DNA from: an uncultured Clostridia bacterium
GTDB lineage: Bacteria > Bacillota > Clostridia > Monoglobales > Firm-18
DNA: 10,629 bases
Direction: 5' to 3'
Assembly: GCA_937914775.1 (NCBI GenBank)
Contig: CALDNB010000244.1
Span: forward strand, 1 to 10,629
Below the pieces are notes generated by a model. The model worked only from the letters and a program-made list of their open reading frames with translations, ran no database searches and was not told the DNA's origin. The translations under genes were made by a program, and so were the position numbers. Below, in pieces: positions 1-5,666 of the stretch (within the stretch, counting starts at the first letter, position 1; every line of letters begins with the position of its first letter).

Positions 1-392
1 ATAAATGTGCCTTGGTCAGTCATTAGCGGGAAGTCACCCATAAAGATTTCCTGCTCTTTTACTTCCCCTGTTTCCTTGTTGATTAAATGCACTTTCACAC
101 GCAAAGCGGTAGCGTAAGTTGCATCTCTTTCCTTGCTTTCCTCAACAGAATATTTCGGTGTACTGTCCAATGAAAAATCAACAAATTCAAGAACAAGATT
201 ACCTGAAAAGTCTGTGATGTGGGAAATGTCGTGAAACACTTCCTTTAGTCCCTCGGTCAAAAACCACTCATAGGAGTTCTTCTGAATTTCGATTAAGTTT
301 GGCATGTCCAAACATTCACCTATTCTTGAATAACTCATTCTAGTATTTTTGCCGTAGCGCACTGGATGCACAAGTTGTTCCTTTGTGAGCAA
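1..392 (-). CDS. rpoB: RNA polymerase beta subunit, N-terminal 130 residues (3' end outside window)
   Basis: This is the beginning of the beta subunit of RNA polymerase, the catalytic core enzyme of transcription. The translated 130 residues follow Firmicutes RpoB closely: TRMSYSRIGECLDMPNLIEI near residues 17-36, GLKEVFHDISHITDFSGNL at 48-66, EESKERDATYATALRVKVHL at 84-103, and INKETGEVKEQEIFMGDFPL at 104-123. The start is taken as TTG at 392-390, preceded by GAGGTGA (404-398) at suitable spacing. The next in-frame ATG (codon 19) would remove the conserved HPVRYGK segment. The reading frame runs off the left edge of the window. rplL, the usual upstream neighbour, is absent: upstream lies a roughly 190-bp gap and then divergent fprA. 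The gene appears to have its own strong promoter at 481-509. Confidence 0.96.
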   Translation of the reverse strand, partial: MLTKEQLVHPVRYGKNTRMSYSRIGECLDMPNLIEIQKNSYEWFLTEGLKEVFHDISHITDFSGNLVLEFVDFSLDSTPKYSVEESKERDATYATALRVKVHLINKETGEVKEQEIFMGDFPLMTDQGTF

Positions 393-397
393 TACAA

Positions 398-404
398 TCA
401 CCTC
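398..404 (-). promoter_or_regulatory. Ribosome binding site of rpoB (TTG start)
   Basis: GAGGTGA on the minus strand ends 5 nt before the TTG at 392-390, with the GAGG core 8 nt away. It decides the TTG start. An in-frame GTG lies inside this site and is therefore unlikely to be the start. Confidence 0.7.
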
Positions 405-431
405 GTTAAAATTTATACTTAATCCTTATTT

Positions 432-459
432 TTGACATTTTTACATAAAAAGGCATAAT
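432..459 (+). promoter_or_regulatory. Candidate plus-strand sigma-A promoter facing the rpoB promoter
   Basis: A perfect TTGACA (432-437), a 16-nt spacer and CATAAT (454-459) would start a plus-strand transcript near 466, running toward fprA. It lies inside the rpoB leader region and faces the rpoB promoter head-on. It may be a second fprA promoter or a chance match in AT-rich DNA; the sequence alone cannot decide. Confidence 0.4.
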
Positions 460-480
460 ACCCATCATACTAGATTATAT

Positions 481-509
481 ATCATATCACATAAATTTGG
501 AACTGTCAA
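481..509 (-). promoter_or_regulatory. Sigma-A type promoter for rpoB
   Basis: On the minus strand there is a perfect -35 TTGACA (509-504), a 17-nt spacer and a -10 TATGAT (486-481). The predicted start of transcription is near 474, giving a leader of about 80 nt before the rpoB TTG. A second -10-like TATAAT at 479-474 has no good -35 at proper spacing. The leader shows no strong hairpin. Confidence 0.75.
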
Positions 510-528
510 TACAATTTCTAAAAATATT

Positions 529-557
529 TTGCATATTATTATATTTTATGGTACAAT
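529..557 (+). promoter_or_regulatory. Extended -10 promoter for fprA
   Basis: TG-G-TACAAT (549-557) is an extended -10 element, with a weak -35 TTGCAT (529-534) at 17-nt spacing. Transcription would begin near 564, only about 17 nt before the fprA ATG and just upstream of its ribosome binding site AAAGG (566-570). Confidence 0.55.
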
Positions 558-580
558 ATAACCCGAAAGGAATGATAGAT

Positions 581-1765
581 ATGAACATTACACAAAAGAT
601 AAACAACGATTGTTTCTGGGTAGGTGCAAACGACAGACGCATCAATCTGTTTGAAAACATTTTTCCTCTTACAAACGGCGTCTCCTACAACTCTTATGTA
701 ATTAAAGACGAAAAGACCGCTGTTTTAGATACAGTTGACCAAAACTGCGGAAGACAGTTTATGGAAAATCTTGATTTTGTACTGGAGGGTAAAAATCCCG
801 ACTACATTATAGTAAACCACATGGAGCCTGACCACTGTGCTATGCTTAAAGACTTGCTTAACAAATACCCAAAAACGCAGGTAGTAGCAAATGACAAAAC
901 AGTAAAACTGATTTCACAGTTTTTCCCGTCCCTTTCTGACGTTTCATACTTAACTGTAAAAGAGGGCGACACATTATGTCTTGGCAAACACACACTTCAC
1001 TTTGTTATGGCGCCTATGGTGCACTGGCCCGAAGCAATGGTAACTTATGACAGTTACGATAAAACATTATATTCTGCAGACGCTTTCGGTACTTTCGGTG
1101 CATTAAACGGCAACATCTTCTGCGACGAAGCACACTTTGATATGAGCGAGGCACGTCGCTACTACTCAAACATTGTAGGCAAATACGGACCTCAGGTACA
1201 GGCACTTCTTAAAAAAGCAGCAAACCTTGAAATAGAAACAATATGTCCTTTGCACGGTCCCGTGTGGAGAAAAGACTTAAACGTAATTTTAGAAAAGTAT
1301 CAGAAGTGGAGCACATACCAGCCCGAAGAAAAGGCAGTAATGATTGCTTATGCTTCTATGTACGGAAACACTCAGTCTGTAGCAAACGCACTTGCCACAC
1401 AACTTGCCAAAAACGGCGTTAAAAAAATTGTGGTATATGACATTTCCACAACTCATTTTTCTTATCTTGTATCAGAATGTTTCAGATGCAGCCACATAGT
1501 AATTGCATCGCCCACATACAACAACGGCATATATCCGCCCACAGAAACCTTTTTGCACGACATAAAAGCCCTTAATGTTCAGAACAGAACAGTAGGACTT
1601 ATACAAAACGGAAGTTGGGCACCGGCATTTACCAAACTTGCAACGGAAATTCTAAGTTCAATGAAAGACATTACAATACTGGAAAACTCCGTCACAATAA
1701 AATCTGCTCTCTATGATGAAGCAGAAATAGAGAATATGGCAAAAGAAATTTCAGATAGCATATAA
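581..1765 (+). CDS. fprA: Flavodiiron protein (A-type flavoprotein, O2/NO reductase)
   Basis: A cytoplasmic flavodiiron protein that reduces O2 to water (and/or NO to N2O) with electrons usually delivered by rubredoxin; in anaerobes it protects against oxygen. The 394 residues match the family length. The N-terminal metallo-beta-lactamase-like domain (about 1-245) carries a complete diiron ligand set: H80-x-E82-x-D84-H85, H148, D167 and H225. The C-terminal flavodoxin domain (about 252-394) has the FMN-binding loop YASMYGNTQSVANA (257-270) and SPTYNNGIYP (310-319). There is no fused rubredoxin or flavin reductase domain, so it is a class A protein that needs an external electron donor; none is encoded here. 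The start at 581 (MNITQK) is chosen because AAAGG ends 10 nt upstream. The frame is open back to 497, but the likely promoter lies inside that stretch. The gene is monocistronic, ending in the terminator at 1764-1795. Confidence 0.95.
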   Translation: MNITQKINNDCFWVGANDRRINLFENIFPLTNGVSYNSYVIKDEKTAVLDTVDQNCGRQFMENLDFVLEGKNPDYIIVNHMEPDHCAMLKDLLNKYPKTQVVANDKTVKLISQFFPSLSDVSYLTVKEGDTLCLGKHTLHFVMAPMVHWPEAMVTYDSYDKTLYSADAFGTFGALNGNIFCDEAHFDMSEARRYYSNIVGKYGPQVQALLKKAANLEIETICPLHGPVWRKDLNVILEKYQKWSTYQPEEKAVMIAYASMYGNTQSVANALATQLAKNGVKKIVVYDISTTHFSYLVSECFRCSHIVIASPTYNNGIYPPTETFLHDIKALNVQNRTVGLIQNGSWAPAFTKLATEILSSMKDITILENSVTIKSALYDEAEIENMAKEISDSI

Positions 1766-1795
1766 AAAAAGGTGGTCAACAGACCACCTTTTTTT
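1764..1795. terminator. Bidirectional terminator between fprA and the convergent minus-strand block
   Basis: GGTGGTC (1771-1777) pairs with GACCACC (1782-1788) around an AACA loop. The flanking A-run (1764-1770) and T-run (1789-1795) extend the stem and provide a U-tail in both directions. It overlaps the stop codons of both fprA (1763-1765) and the minus-strand gene ending at 1794. Confidence 0.92.
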
Positions 1796-2726
1796 ACATA
1801 GTTAAAATATCATCTACAAAGAAATATGTAAATCCTTCTCTTTCAAGAACTTCGCAAACCTTAAACAATTTATCTTTTGTATCGGGCTGATATGCATAAT
1901 AATCGGGATAAGCGTACTGCTCGTGTGTGGCAAAGCAAACGTATTCCTTATCCACCTTTTTCATTAACTCTCCTTCAATTTCATCAATAGGAATAGTGTT
2001 TAAGCAAACGCCGTTACCAAATCTTTTAAAATGTATTCCCAGTTCTTCTTTATACACAGTCTTGAATGTACCGAAAGTTGTTTCTCCCTCTTCTGTATAT
2101 AAATGATTGTACGCGCAAAGAGAATTCGCAACAGACTGGTCACGACCAGGTCTATAGAATAATTTCGATTCAGGTTTTCTGTTCTGAAGCAAACGAAAAG
2201 CGTGACCGTAAGGCAGACTTGCGGGATCTCCGTTATATTCTTTAGTTTCGCCAAAAGTACAACTGAAAAGTTTTATTCCGCAATCTCTTAAGGCTCTGCA
2301 GCCGTCTTTACTTACAGGCCACCAGTGAGGATTAATTGATTCCATAAGAACCTTTTCCCCTGCAAATCTTTTAACCTCGTTGGCAAAACGTGTATACTCA
2401 TTTTTCATATCTTCGTATTCTACATTTATCAAAGGATAATCGGGGAACTCCTGTTTTGAATGATAGCCAAGTTTAAGCCAGTGTGAGTTTGCTTCCCACT
2501 CCGCTTTGTAGTCATCAGGCATCATACTTAAATCAAATTCCACATCGGTATATGAATAATCGGTACGGTAAAAGCAGTTAAGAGTTACAGTAAGTCCGTA
2601 TCTCTCGTGAGCCTCTTTTAAAATTTTCAGAAGCCTCTGGTCAAAAATTGACTTTGGTCTGTCATTTGCGATATCACGGAATGGCCAGATAACATCGTCA
2701 ATGTAAAAATACGCTTTTTTGTTCAT
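1794..2726 (-). CDS. Uncharacterised protein, possible polysaccharide-deacetylase-like fold
   Basis: A 310-residue soluble protein without signal peptide or membrane segment. I cannot assign a reaction. It resembles a family of conserved hypothetical proteins in gut Firmicutes. The opening strand ends in paired acidic residues (YFYIDDVIW, 6-14). Conserved-looking His-containing motifs follow: GYHSKQEFPDYP (87-98), INPHWWPVS (131-139), LPYGHAFRLL (171-180) and ATHEQYAYPDYYAYQPD (266-282). An early Asp-Asp, an H-S-x-x motif and a late His are arranged as in NodB/GH57-type (beta/alpha)7 barrels, so D10/D11, H89 and H268 could bind a metal; this is inference. The canonical NodB TFDDG and HSxxH motifs are not intact. 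The start at 2726 is set by an AGGAGG 8 nt upstream. It is the last gene of the leftward block and probably cotranscribed with the CHR pair, since its ribosome binding site overlaps the preceding stop codon. Confidence 0.75.
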   Translation of the reverse strand: MNKKAYFYIDDVIWPFRDIANDRPKSIFDQRLLKILKEAHERYGLTVTLNCFYRTDYSYTDVEFDLSMMPDDYKAEWEANSHWLKLGYHSKQEFPDYPLINVEYEDMKNEYTRFANEVKRFAGEKVLMESINPHWWPVSKDGCRALRDCGIKLFSCTFGETKEYNGDPASLPYGHAFRLLQNRKPESKLFYRPGRDQSVANSLCAYNHLYTEEGETTFGTFKTVYKEELGIHFKRFGNGVCLNTIPIDEIEGELMKKVDKEYVCFATHEQYAYPDYYAYQPDTKDKLFKVCEVLEREGFTYFFVDDILTM

Positions 2727-2734
2727 TTTGATTT

Positions 2735-2740
2735 CCTCCT
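2735..2740 (-). promoter_or_regulatory. Ribosome binding site deciding the start at 2726
   Basis: AGGAGG (2740-2735) lies 8 nt before the ATG at 2726-2724 and shares a base with the stop codon of the upstream CHR gene (2742-2740). It rules out the in-frame upstream ATG at 2750, which lies inside that gene. Confidence 0.85.
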
Positions 2741-3276
2741 TAAATCCCAAAGGTTATACCAAATATTATACCTAAAACTGCAGTAATTAAAATAATTATA
2801 ATGGGGTGAACTTTCTTAAAAGCCATCACCAGAGATACTAAAAATATTCCTATAGCCCCATAAACTGTAGACGATACAAACACCGTTTTTCCTATAGACA
2901 AAACCGCAGAAGCAATAAGTCCCACAACTGCAGGTTTTAATCCCGACATAATACCTTTTACGCTGTGACTGTTTTTAAATTTGTCAAAGCACTTTGCAAC
3001 AACAAGTATTATGATAAATGACGGAAGCACCACACCCAATGTAGCACAGAAAGCGCCAAAAACTCCGCCCATCTGATTTCCCACATAAGTAGCCATATTT
3101 ATTGCAAAGGGACCGGGAGTGCTTTCGCTTACTGCAATAAAATTTATTACCTCTTCAAGACCAAGCCAACCGTTTTGTAAAACTGCTTCCTGTACCAAAG
3201 GAAGCATAGCGTAGCCGCCTCCAAAGGTAAATGCACCTATTTTAAAAAAGGTAAGAAAAAGTTCAAGAAAAATCAC
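2740..3276 (-). CDS. CHR-family (chromate-type) transporter, second half-size subunit
   Basis: A 178-residue integral membrane protein of the short-chain CHR family (one CHR domain, about six membrane segments). It carries the family signature FKIGAFTFGGGYAMLPLVQE (11-30) and ESTPGPFAIN (51-60), followed by hydrophobic stretches around 69-94 and 110-178. Short CHR proteins are typically encoded as pairs that work together. Some export chromate, but the physiological substrate of most anaerobe homologues is unknown. It starts with GTG at 3276, with AGGAGG 8 nt upstream, and the GTG overlaps the TGA of the preceding CHR gene in a 4-nt GTGA overlap, indicating translational coupling. Homology to the partner is plain in the first 100 residues. 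Confidence 0.9.
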   Translation of the reverse strand: MIFLELFLTFFKIGAFTFGGGYAMLPLVQEAVLQNGWLGLEEVINFIAVSESTPGPFAINMATYVGNQMGGVFGAFCATLGVVLPSFIIILVVAKCFDKFKNSHSVKGIMSGLKPAVVGLIASAVLSIGKTVFVSSTVYGAIGIFLVSLVMAFKKVHPIIIILITAVLGIIFGITFGI

Positions 3277-3818
3277 TGTTGCTTCCTCCTTTTTAGGTTA
3301 TAGGTGACAAGACCTGTTACACCGCAGATGATAATTACAAATATTACATTTATCTTAACTATCCCTGCAAGGATAAATGAAACACCCATAATAATATAGG
3401 GAACAGTTCCTTTTGGTGCTTTTTTATACATAGATACAAGAGCCTTTAAAATCAGCGCAAGTACACCTGCTCTTATACCGAAAAACGCATAGCCTACATA
3501 CTTGTTCTCTTTAAACTGATTTAAAAAGAAAGATACTATAAGGATAATTATAAAAGACGGAAGCACTACACCTAACGTTGCAAACATAGCGCCAAAGAAA
3601 CCCGCCACACGGTATCCCACAAAAGTTGCGGTATTTATTGCAATAGGTCCCGGGGTTGATTCCGCTATTGCTATTATTTCAAGTATTTCCTCGTCTGTAA
3701 TCCATTTTTTGTTTTCGGCGATTTCCCTTTGAATAAGAGGTATCATAGCGTATCCTCCCCCAAAGGTAAATGCACCTATCTTGAAAAACGCCCAAAACAA
3801 CTGTAAAATTTTTTTCAT
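3273..3818 (-). CDS. CHR-family (chromate-type) transporter, first half-size subunit
   Basis: A 181-residue membrane protein with one CHR domain: FKIGAFTFGGGYAMIPLIQR (12-31), the ESTPGPIAIN signature (53-62) and a conserved GAMFATLGVVLPSFIIILI segment (74-92) nearly identical to its partner. Further hydrophobic segments lie at about 109-130 and 138-172, and the basic tail KRRKQQ would stay in the cytoplasm. The ATG at 3818 is preceded by GAGAGGA. It is the first gene of the CHR pair. A 14-bp hairpin (3836-3870) ends only 17 nt upstream, leaving no room for a promoter behind it. Expression therefore depends on readthrough of that hairpin from nahK or on a promoter inside nahK. Substrate not inferable from sequence. 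Confidence 0.92.
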   Translation of the reverse strand: MKKILQLFWAFFKIGAFTFGGGYAMIPLIQREIAENKKWITDEEILEIIAIAESTPGPIAINTATFVGYRVAGFFGAMFATLGVVLPSFIIILIVSFFLNQFKENKYVGYAFFGIRAGVLALILKALVSMYKKAPKGTVPYIIMGVSFILAGIVKINVIFVIIICGVTGLVTYNLKRRKQQ

Positions 3819-3835
3819 TTTAATTTCCTCTCAAT

Positions 3836-3870
3836 AAAAGACTATTCTTCCTCGCAAAGAATAGTCTTTT
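3836..3870 (-). terminator. Perfect 14-bp hairpin after nahK (terminator or attenuator)
   Basis: AAAAGACTATTCTT (3836-3849) is a perfect reverse complement of AAGAATAGTCTTTT (3857-3870), with loop CCTCGCA. Read leftward, the stem ends in TTTTATT. It starts 5 nt after the nahK stop and lies 17 nt before the CHR start. The stem is AT-rich, so termination may be partial. Confidence 0.8.
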
Positions 3871-3875
3871 ACAAA

Positions 3876-4946
3876 TTATCTGTATTTATTAACAATCTCT
3901 TTCATCTGAGGAAGTTTCTGCTCCATATCATAAACAAGTTTAAACTGATTTCTTGCTCTGTCAAGATTATGATTAGGTCTTGAAATTCTGAAATATGTGT
4001 CGCCGTCAATGTGGTCTGCCAGAAATCTCATACCACATTCAAAAGTCATAAGAATAGCAGAGAACGGCAACAACTCAATTTCTTTTTCTGTCATAGTGTC
4101 TGACATAACTTCCATAAAGCCCTTTGTAAATGCTTCAAAGTATTCCAGACTGCAGGAAACTTTTGACAAATCTGCCTCGTCTTCCTTTGCAGTGTTTGTG
4201 CCAAATCTTAATGAATCGCCGTAATCAAACAAAAGTGAGCCGGGCATTACTGTATCAAGGTCAATTACACAAACACCTTTTCCTGTATCTTTATCCATAA
4301 GAACGTTGTTTAATTTTGTATCGTTATGAGTTACACGAAGAGGAACAGTTTTGTCCTTTATAGCCTGATTTACTACGTCGCAATAGTGTTCTCTGTCTGT
4401 AACGAATTTGATTTCCTCTTTTACTTCATCGGCTCTGCCTGATTTATTCTGAGCAACAGACTCTTTAAAGTTCTCGTATCTTACTTTTGTATTGTGGAAA
4501 TCTTTTATTGTTTCGTTTAATTTATCCGCAGGAAAATCTGCAATCATTTTCTGGAAGTCCCCGAATGCTTTTGCGGCATTGTAAAAAATCTCAGGGTCTT
4601 CAACAGTCTGATAAGTAACCGTGTCGCTTATAAACAGATATACTCTGAAAAAGTCCCCGTTTTCTGTAAGATAATAGGGCTTACCGTCAACAGTACTTAT
4701 AACTGTCATAGTTTCTCTTTCACAATCTCTGCCAAGTTTTTTAAGAGCTTCTCTCATATGCTTGGTTACTGCTACAATATTATTCATAACATCATCAGGG
4801 CTTTTGAATACGTTGCCGTTAATACGCTGCAAAATGTATTTCCCATCATCAGTTAAATATGTATCGTTTATATGTCCGTCACCGTAGCGTGATGCATTAC
4901 CGACAATGCCGAACTTTGATAAAACTTCAGATAAGTTATATTCCAT
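3876..4946 (-). CDS. nahK: N-acetylhexosamine 1-kinase-like phosphotransferase
   Basis: A cytoplasmic sugar kinase of the aminoglycoside/choline-kinase (APH) fold. The 356 residues resemble bifidobacterial NahK (LnpB), which phosphorylates GlcNAc/GalNAc at C1 for use of host glycans. Shared segments along the whole length include YGDGHINDTYL (21-31), YILQRIN (37-43), KAFGDFQKMI (126-135), VPLRVTHNDTKLNNVLMD (201-218), IDLDTVMPGSLLFDYGDS (228-245) and ECGMRFLADHIDGDTYF (303-319). Asp209 in HNDTKLNN is the expected catalytic base, and Asp229/Asp231 the Mg-binding residues. The ATG at 4946 has GAGGT 9 nt upstream and a promoter at 4980-5009. The partner genes of the lacto-N-biose/galacto-N-biose pathway (phosphorylase, uridylyltransferase, epimerase) are not in the window, so the exact sugar substrate is uncertain. 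Confidence 0.85.
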   Translation of the reverse strand: MEYNLSEVLSKFGIVGNASRYGDGHINDTYLTDDGKYILQRINGNVFKSPDDVMNNIVAVTKHMREALKKLGRDCERETMTVISTVDGKPYYLTENGDFFRVYLFISDTVTYQTVEDPEIFYNAAKAFGDFQKMIADFPADKLNETIKDFHNTKVRYENFKESVAQNKSGRADEVKEEIKFVTDREHYCDVVNQAIKDKTVPLRVTHNDTKLNNVLMDKDTGKGVCVIDLDTVMPGSLLFDYGDSLRFGTNTAKEDEADLSKVSCSLEYFEAFTKGFMEVMSDTMTEKEIELLPFSAILMTFECGMRFLADHIDGDTYFRISRPNHNLDRARNQFKLVYDMEQKLPQMKEIVNKYR

Positions 4947-4979
4947 TTAAATACTACCTCTTTCCTTTTAATCCTGTTT

Positions 4980-5009
4980 ATTATATCACATCACATCTTA
5001 ATAAATCAA
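4980..5009 (-). promoter_or_regulatory. Sigma-A type promoter for nahK
   Basis: On the minus strand: TTGATT (5009-5004), an 18-nt spacer and a perfect -10 TATAAT (4985-4980), with a predicted start near 4973. The spacer contains the 14-mer ATGTGATGTGATAT (4996-4983), which differs at one base from a sequence in the rpoB promoter (492-479). Back-to-back with the rdgB promoter. Confidence 0.65.
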
Positions 5010-5027
5010 TATATTTTTAAAAAATAC

Positions 5028-5056
5028 TTTAAATGTCGCAACTTTTGTGCTATACT
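5028..5056 (+). promoter_or_regulatory. Extended -10 promoter for rdgB-walK
   Basis: TG-C-TATACT (5048-5056) is an extended -10, with TTTAAA (5028-5033) as a weak -35 at 17-nt spacing. The start would fall near 5063, just before the ribosome binding site AAAGGAG (5066-5072). The short leader mirrors that of fprA. Confidence 0.55.
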
Positions 5057-5080
5057 TTTATCATAAAAGGAGTTTTATAT

Positions 5081-5662
5081 ATGAAAACAATTGTAGTTGC
5101 AACAAAAAACAAAGGTAAATTAAAAGAAATAAAAGAAATATTTAAAGATATGCCCTACAATTTCGTGTCTATGGAAGATATGGGTATAGACGTTGAAATT
5201 GACGAAGATGCAGATACGTTTTTAGGCAACGCCACAAAAAAAGCAACGGAAATAATGAAACTTTGCGGTGAAATTACTATGGCGGACGATAGCGGTCTTT
5301 GTGTTGATGCTTTAAACGGAGCCCCCGGCATATATTCTGCACGTTACAGTAATACGGGTAATGACACGGACAACAACTTACTGCTTCTTAAAAATATGGA
5401 GGGTATAGAAAACAGAAACGCCCACTTCACCTGTGCTATGGTAGTGGCATTTCCCGACGGCAAAATCATTTCCCACGAAGGGCAGTTTCACGGCACTATA
5501 GATTTTGAAATGAAAGGCACAGGGGGATTTGGATACGACTGCCTTTTCTATCTTCCCGAGTACAATAAAACCTCTGCAGAAATAACCGCAGAGCAAAAGA
5601 ACAGTATAAGCCACAGGGCAATGGCATTAAAAGGAATTAAAGAGAAATTAAAGGAAGTGTAA
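5081..5662 (+). CDS. rdgB: XTP/dITP diphosphatase (HAM1/RdgB family)
   Basis: A cytoplasmic house-cleaning nucleotide pyrophosphatase that hydrolyses XTP, dITP and ITP to monophosphates, keeping deaminated purines out of DNA and RNA. The 193 residues match the family length. Motifs in order: the N-terminal ATKNKGKLKE (7-16), the helix TFLGNATKKA (46-55), the catalytic ADDSGLCVDALNGAPGIYSA (68-87, Asp70 the likely general base), GTGGFGYDCLFYLPEYNKTS (146-165) and ISHRAMAL (176-183) near the end. The start at 5081 (MKTIVVATKN) matches the family N-terminus and has AAAGGAG 8 nt upstream; the open frame back to 5033 would include the promoter. It is the first gene of a two-gene unit: walK starts 4 nt after its stop. 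This pairing is unusual, as rdgB is more often near rph or a YfcE-type phosphoesterase gene. Confidence 0.95.
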   Translation: MKTIVVATKNKGKLKEIKEIFKDMPYNFVSMEDMGIDVEIDEDADTFLGNATKKATEIMKLCGEITMADDSGLCVDALNGAPGIYSARYSNTGNDTDNNLLLLKNMEGIENRNAHFTCAMVVAFPDGKIISHEGQFHGTIDFEMKGTGGFGYDCLFYLPEYNKTSAEITAEQKNSISHRAMALKGIKEKLKEV

Positions 5663-5666
5663 TCTA

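Noticed and set aside
403..474. Possible 20-codon leader peptide in the rpoB 5' leader (starting near 468, ending near 406)
   Set aside because: It has no ribosome binding site, lies almost at the predicted transcript start, and is the kind of short frame expected by chance in AT-rich DNA.
497..580. Upstream extension of the fprA reading frame
   Set aside because: The frame is open from 497, but the extended -10 promoter (549-557) and the ribosome binding site (566-570) lie inside it, and flavodiiron proteins begin near MNITQKINND.
3871..3965. Promoter for the CHR genes inside the 3' end of nahK
   Set aside because: A GATAAT-like sequence overlaps the nahK stop region, but no -35 element lies at acceptable spacing.
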